Positions 62,139 through 64,000 of a stretch of DNA of 64,000 nucleotides are shown here, piece after piece. The notes beneath the pieces are model-generated. The model was not told where the DNA came from. It ran no database searches and saw nothing but the letters and a program-made list of their open reading frames with translations. The translations under genes were made by a program, and so were the position numbers. Every line of letters begins with the position of its first letter. Within the stretch, counting starts at the first letter, position 1. This stretch comes from an uncultured Gammaproteobacteria bacterium (lineage in GTDB: Bacteria; Pseudomonadota; Gammaproteobacteria; Steroidobacterales; Foliamicaceae), in assembly GCA_951828235.1 (NCBI GenBank), contig OX639965.1:2104212-2168211 (forward strand), in the 5' to 3' direction.

Positions 62139-62474
62139 ATGAACGTTATCCTGGTGAGGTGGCGTGACATTCCCGCGCAGGTGATCGTCAAGAAGGGCAG
62201 GGTGCGAGCCAGGGCGCGGTTGAGCGGGCGCTTTCAAAGCGCCATTGATCGCGCCGCCATGCGGGCGAAGAAACAAAGCGCCGACGCCTATATGGATGAA
62301 TGGTCGCGGGAGCCGATCAAGGCCGGGCCGGATGATGCGGCAGCGGACTTGCAGGTGGTCGCCAGCCGGTTTGCGGACCGGATCGAAGCACGCTATTCGG
62401 ACGAGCGACTGCTGGCGCTCATCCGCAATCACGGTCTGGCGGAGGACGGAAAGGGTGGTTCGGAGAGTCGCTGA
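62139..62474 (+). CDS. small conserved protein, 'virulence factor' family (PF13769-like)
   Basis: A 111-residue protein starting MNVILVRWRDIPAQVIVKKG. It is rich in Arg and Lys in the first 50 residues and more acidic later. It resembles the family labelled 'virulence factor', for which no function is known and the name is misleading. Four bases separate it from DUF1638 and three from the MtgA-like gene, placing it inside the corrinoid operon. Confidence 0.7.
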   Translation: MNVILVRWRDIPAQVIVKKGRVRARARLSGRFQSAIDRAAMRAKKQSADAYMDEWSREPIKAGPDDAAADLQVVASRFADRIEARYSDERLLALIRNHGLAEDGKGGSESR

Positions 62475-62477
62475 AGC

Positions 62478-63377
62478 ATGACGAAAACGGTAATCGCTTC
62501 TCATCGCCAGGAGGTCGTGATCGGTTTCGATCAGCCCTTTGTGATCATCGGCGAGCGCATCAACCCTACCGGGCGCAAGATTCTCGCGGAGGAGATGAAG
62601 GTGGGAAACTACGATCGGGTGGTCGCCGACGCCATCGCCCAGGTTGAAGCCGGCGCCCACATGCTGGACGTGAACGCCGGGATACCGCTGGCGGACGAGC
62701 CCGCCATGCTGGCCGAGGCCATCCAGCGGGTGCAGTCGGTCACCGATGTGCCGCTTTGCATCGACTCTTCCATCGTCGCTGCGCTGGAATCCGGCCTGGC
62801 GGTCTATCGGGGCAAGGCGCTGGTCAACTCGGTCACGGGCGAAGAGGAAAGGCTGGAAACGGTGCTGCCGCTGGTCGCCCGGCACGGCGCCGCTGTGGTG
62901 GCCATTTCCAACGACGAAACGGGCATCTCCGAGGATCCGGACGTGCGCTTCGAAGTGGCCAGGAAAATCATCGAACGGGCTCAGGACCACGGCATTTCCC
63001 CAAGCGACGTCGTGGTGGACCCCCTGGTCATGCCGATCGGCGCGATCAACTCGGCCGGTCGGCAGGTCATGCACCTGGTCGGCCGATTGCGCAGCGAACT
63101 CAAGGTCAACACCACCTGCGGAGCTTCCAATGTGAGTTTCGGTCTGCCCAATCGAAACGGCGTCAACAGCGCCTTTCTCACCATGGCGATCGGCGCCGGG
63201 ATGACGTCGGCAATCACCAACCCGCTGCACGGCGAGGTGATGCAGGCGGTCCTGGGCGCCGACGTCATGATGGGGAAGGATTCGGATTGCGCGCGCTGGA
63301 TTCGCAAGTACCGCGAACCCGGCGCGCCGGCGGGCAACCGGCGAGGCCGCCGGGACCGCCGCCGCCGCCGCGGCTGA
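62478..63377 (+). CDS. methyltetrahydrofolate:corrinoid methyltransferase (MtgA-like, pterin-binding)
   Basis: A 299-residue pterin-binding TIM-barrel. FVIIGERINPTGRK (about 21-34), LDVNAGIP (about 62-69), CIDSS (about 94-98) and the GASNVSFGLPNR segment are the standard MeTr/MtgA signatures. It moves the methyl group from methyl-corrinoid to THF, giving methyl-THF. It ends with an Arg-rich tail (NRRGRRDRRRRRG) beyond the conserved barrel. It follows the small protein gene by three bases and precedes the second MttB-like gene by 59. Confidence 0.92.
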   Translation: MTKTVIASHRQEVVIGFDQPFVIIGERINPTGRKILAEEMKVGNYDRVVADAIAQVEAGAHMLDVNAGIPLADEPAMLAEAIQRVQSVTDVPLCIDSSIVAALESGLAVYRGKALVNSVTGEEERLETVLPLVARHGAAVVAISNDETGISEDPDVRFEVARKIIERAQDHGISPSDVVVDPLVMPIGAINSAGRQVMHLVGRLRSELKVNTTCGASNVSFGLPNRNGVNSAFLTMAIGAGMTSAITNPLHGEVMQAVLGADVMMGKDSDCARWIRKYREPGAPAGNRRGRRDRRRRRG

Positions 63378-63436
63378 CCCTATGGAAAGAGCTATGCTTT
63401 CAGCTTCGTTCAACCCGTATGCCGTGGAGGGCAGCC

Positions 63437-64000
63437 ATGCCTAGACGATCAGGTGGCAGAAGGGCCCGAAGGGCCGAGCGCGCCGCGCCGCTCGCCGAAG
63501 CGATCAAGCCGGTTCAGCCGGGGCATACCGGAGGACAATACCGGCCCCTGTCCGCTGCCGGCGTTGCGGCCATCGCGGACAACGCCTTGAAGATTCTCGA
63601 GCAGGTGGGATTCGCCGACCCCACCCCTCACTGCATCGAAACCTGCACGGCGGCCGGCGCCGTGCTCGGCGAGGACGGGCGTTTGCGCATGCCGGCGAGT
63701 CTGGTCGAGCGCACCCTGCAGCAGGCCCGGAAAAATCTCGTGCTGCACGCTCAGGACCCGCGCAGGGACCTGGACCTGAGCGGCGCCAGAGTGCATTTTT
63801 CCACCGCCGGCGCCGCGGTGATGGTCGCCGACACGGAAAACGATCTCTACAGGGAATCCGAAGCGCAGGACCTGTACGACATGGCGCGTATCGTCGATAC
63901 CTGCGAACACATTCACATGTTCCAGCGCACCTGCGTACCCCGGGACATTCCCGACAACTATGAGATGGATATCAATACCCTCTACTGCGCGGTGACGGGT
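63437..64000 (+). CDS. second MttB/MtgB-like methyltransferase, 3'-truncated by window edge
   Basis: An open frame of 188 codons running off the window. The N-terminus is Arg-rich (PRRSGGRRARRAER) and is followed by the family pattern GGQYRPLSAAGVAAIADNALKIL in shortened form. ATG 63437 has GGAGG six bases upstream. Because only the first third is present, it cannot be judged whether an in-frame amber (pyrrolysine) codon occurs later. It completes the mtgC-like, mtgA-like, mtgB-like set. Confidence 0.88.
   Translation, partial: MPRRSGGRRARRAERAAPLAEAIKPVQPGHTGGQYRPLSAAGVAAIADNALKILEQVGFADPTPHCIETCTAAGAVLGEDGRLRMPASLVERTLQQARKNLVLHAQDPRRDLDLSGARVHFSTAGAAVMVADTENDLYRESEAQDLYDMARIVDTCEHIHMFQRTCVPRDIPDNYEMDINTLYCAVTG

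Overview
The window is GC-rich, fully bacterial chromosome, almost certainly from a gammaproteobacterium. The support is the clpS-clpA-infA gene order, a gspCDEF type II secretion block, an Lpp-like murein lipoprotein beside an L,D-transpeptidase, and an NAD-linked FdsGBAD-type formate dehydrogenase. No rRNA, tRNA, CRISPR array, IS element or phage gene was seen. The exact lineage cannot be named from sequence reading alone; a marine or host-associated uncultured group is a guess from the methylamine/betaine gene content.

Layout. 1-1050: end of an L,D-transpeptidase gene and an Lpp-like lipoprotein. 1213-6687 (minus): gspC-D-E-F. 6752-9620 (plus): clpS, clpA, infA. 9658-9816: a large inverted-repeat element. 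9843-16911 (plus): DUF885 peptidase-like protein, then gcvT-gcvH-gcvPA-gcvPB and an alpha/beta hydrolase. 16945-30360 (minus): a tight ten-gene operon, mttB-like - metV - metF - RamA-like activator - HD oxygenase-like - DMGDH-like - soxB - soxD - soxA - soxG. 30632-38468 (plus): formate-THF ligase, fdsGBAD and fdhD. 38515-53808 (minus): a complete type 1 BREX defence locus (brxA, brxB, brxC, pglX, pglZ, brxL) carrying four non-core genes. 53983-60493 (minus): a methylmalonate-semialdehyde dehydrogenase and two more DMGDH-like flavoproteins. 60819-64000 (plus): corrinoid protein, DUF1638, a small conserved protein, an MtgA-like methyltransferase and a second, truncated MttB-like gene.

How the metabolic genes fit together (inference from families). 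A quaternary amine such as glycine betaine would lose its first methyl group through the corrinoid system (MttB/MtgB-like enzyme, corrinoid protein, MtgA-like methyltransferase, RamA-like reactivator). The product methyl-THF would be oxidised by MetV/MetF. Dimethylglycine would then be demethylated by DMGDH-like flavoproteins, sarcosine by SoxBDAG, and glycine cleaved by GcvTHP. C1 units would leave as formate (Fhs) and CO2 (FDH). FolD is the one step not seen here. The mixture of an anaerobe-style corrinoid/MetVF branch with oxidative demethylases in one operon is the main metabolic point of interest.

The main defence finding is inside the BREX operon. A TIR-like gene and a small multi-pass membrane protein gene, overlapping by one base and visibly AT-richer than their surroundings, sit between brxC and pglX. 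An orphan HicB-like gene is fused by a 1-bp overlap to pglX, and a Fic AMP-transferase gene overlaps the pglX stop codon. A near-consensus sigma-70 promoter with an overlapping 14-bp-arm palindrome precedes brxA, and a second perfect inverted repeat lies in front of pglZ-brxL.
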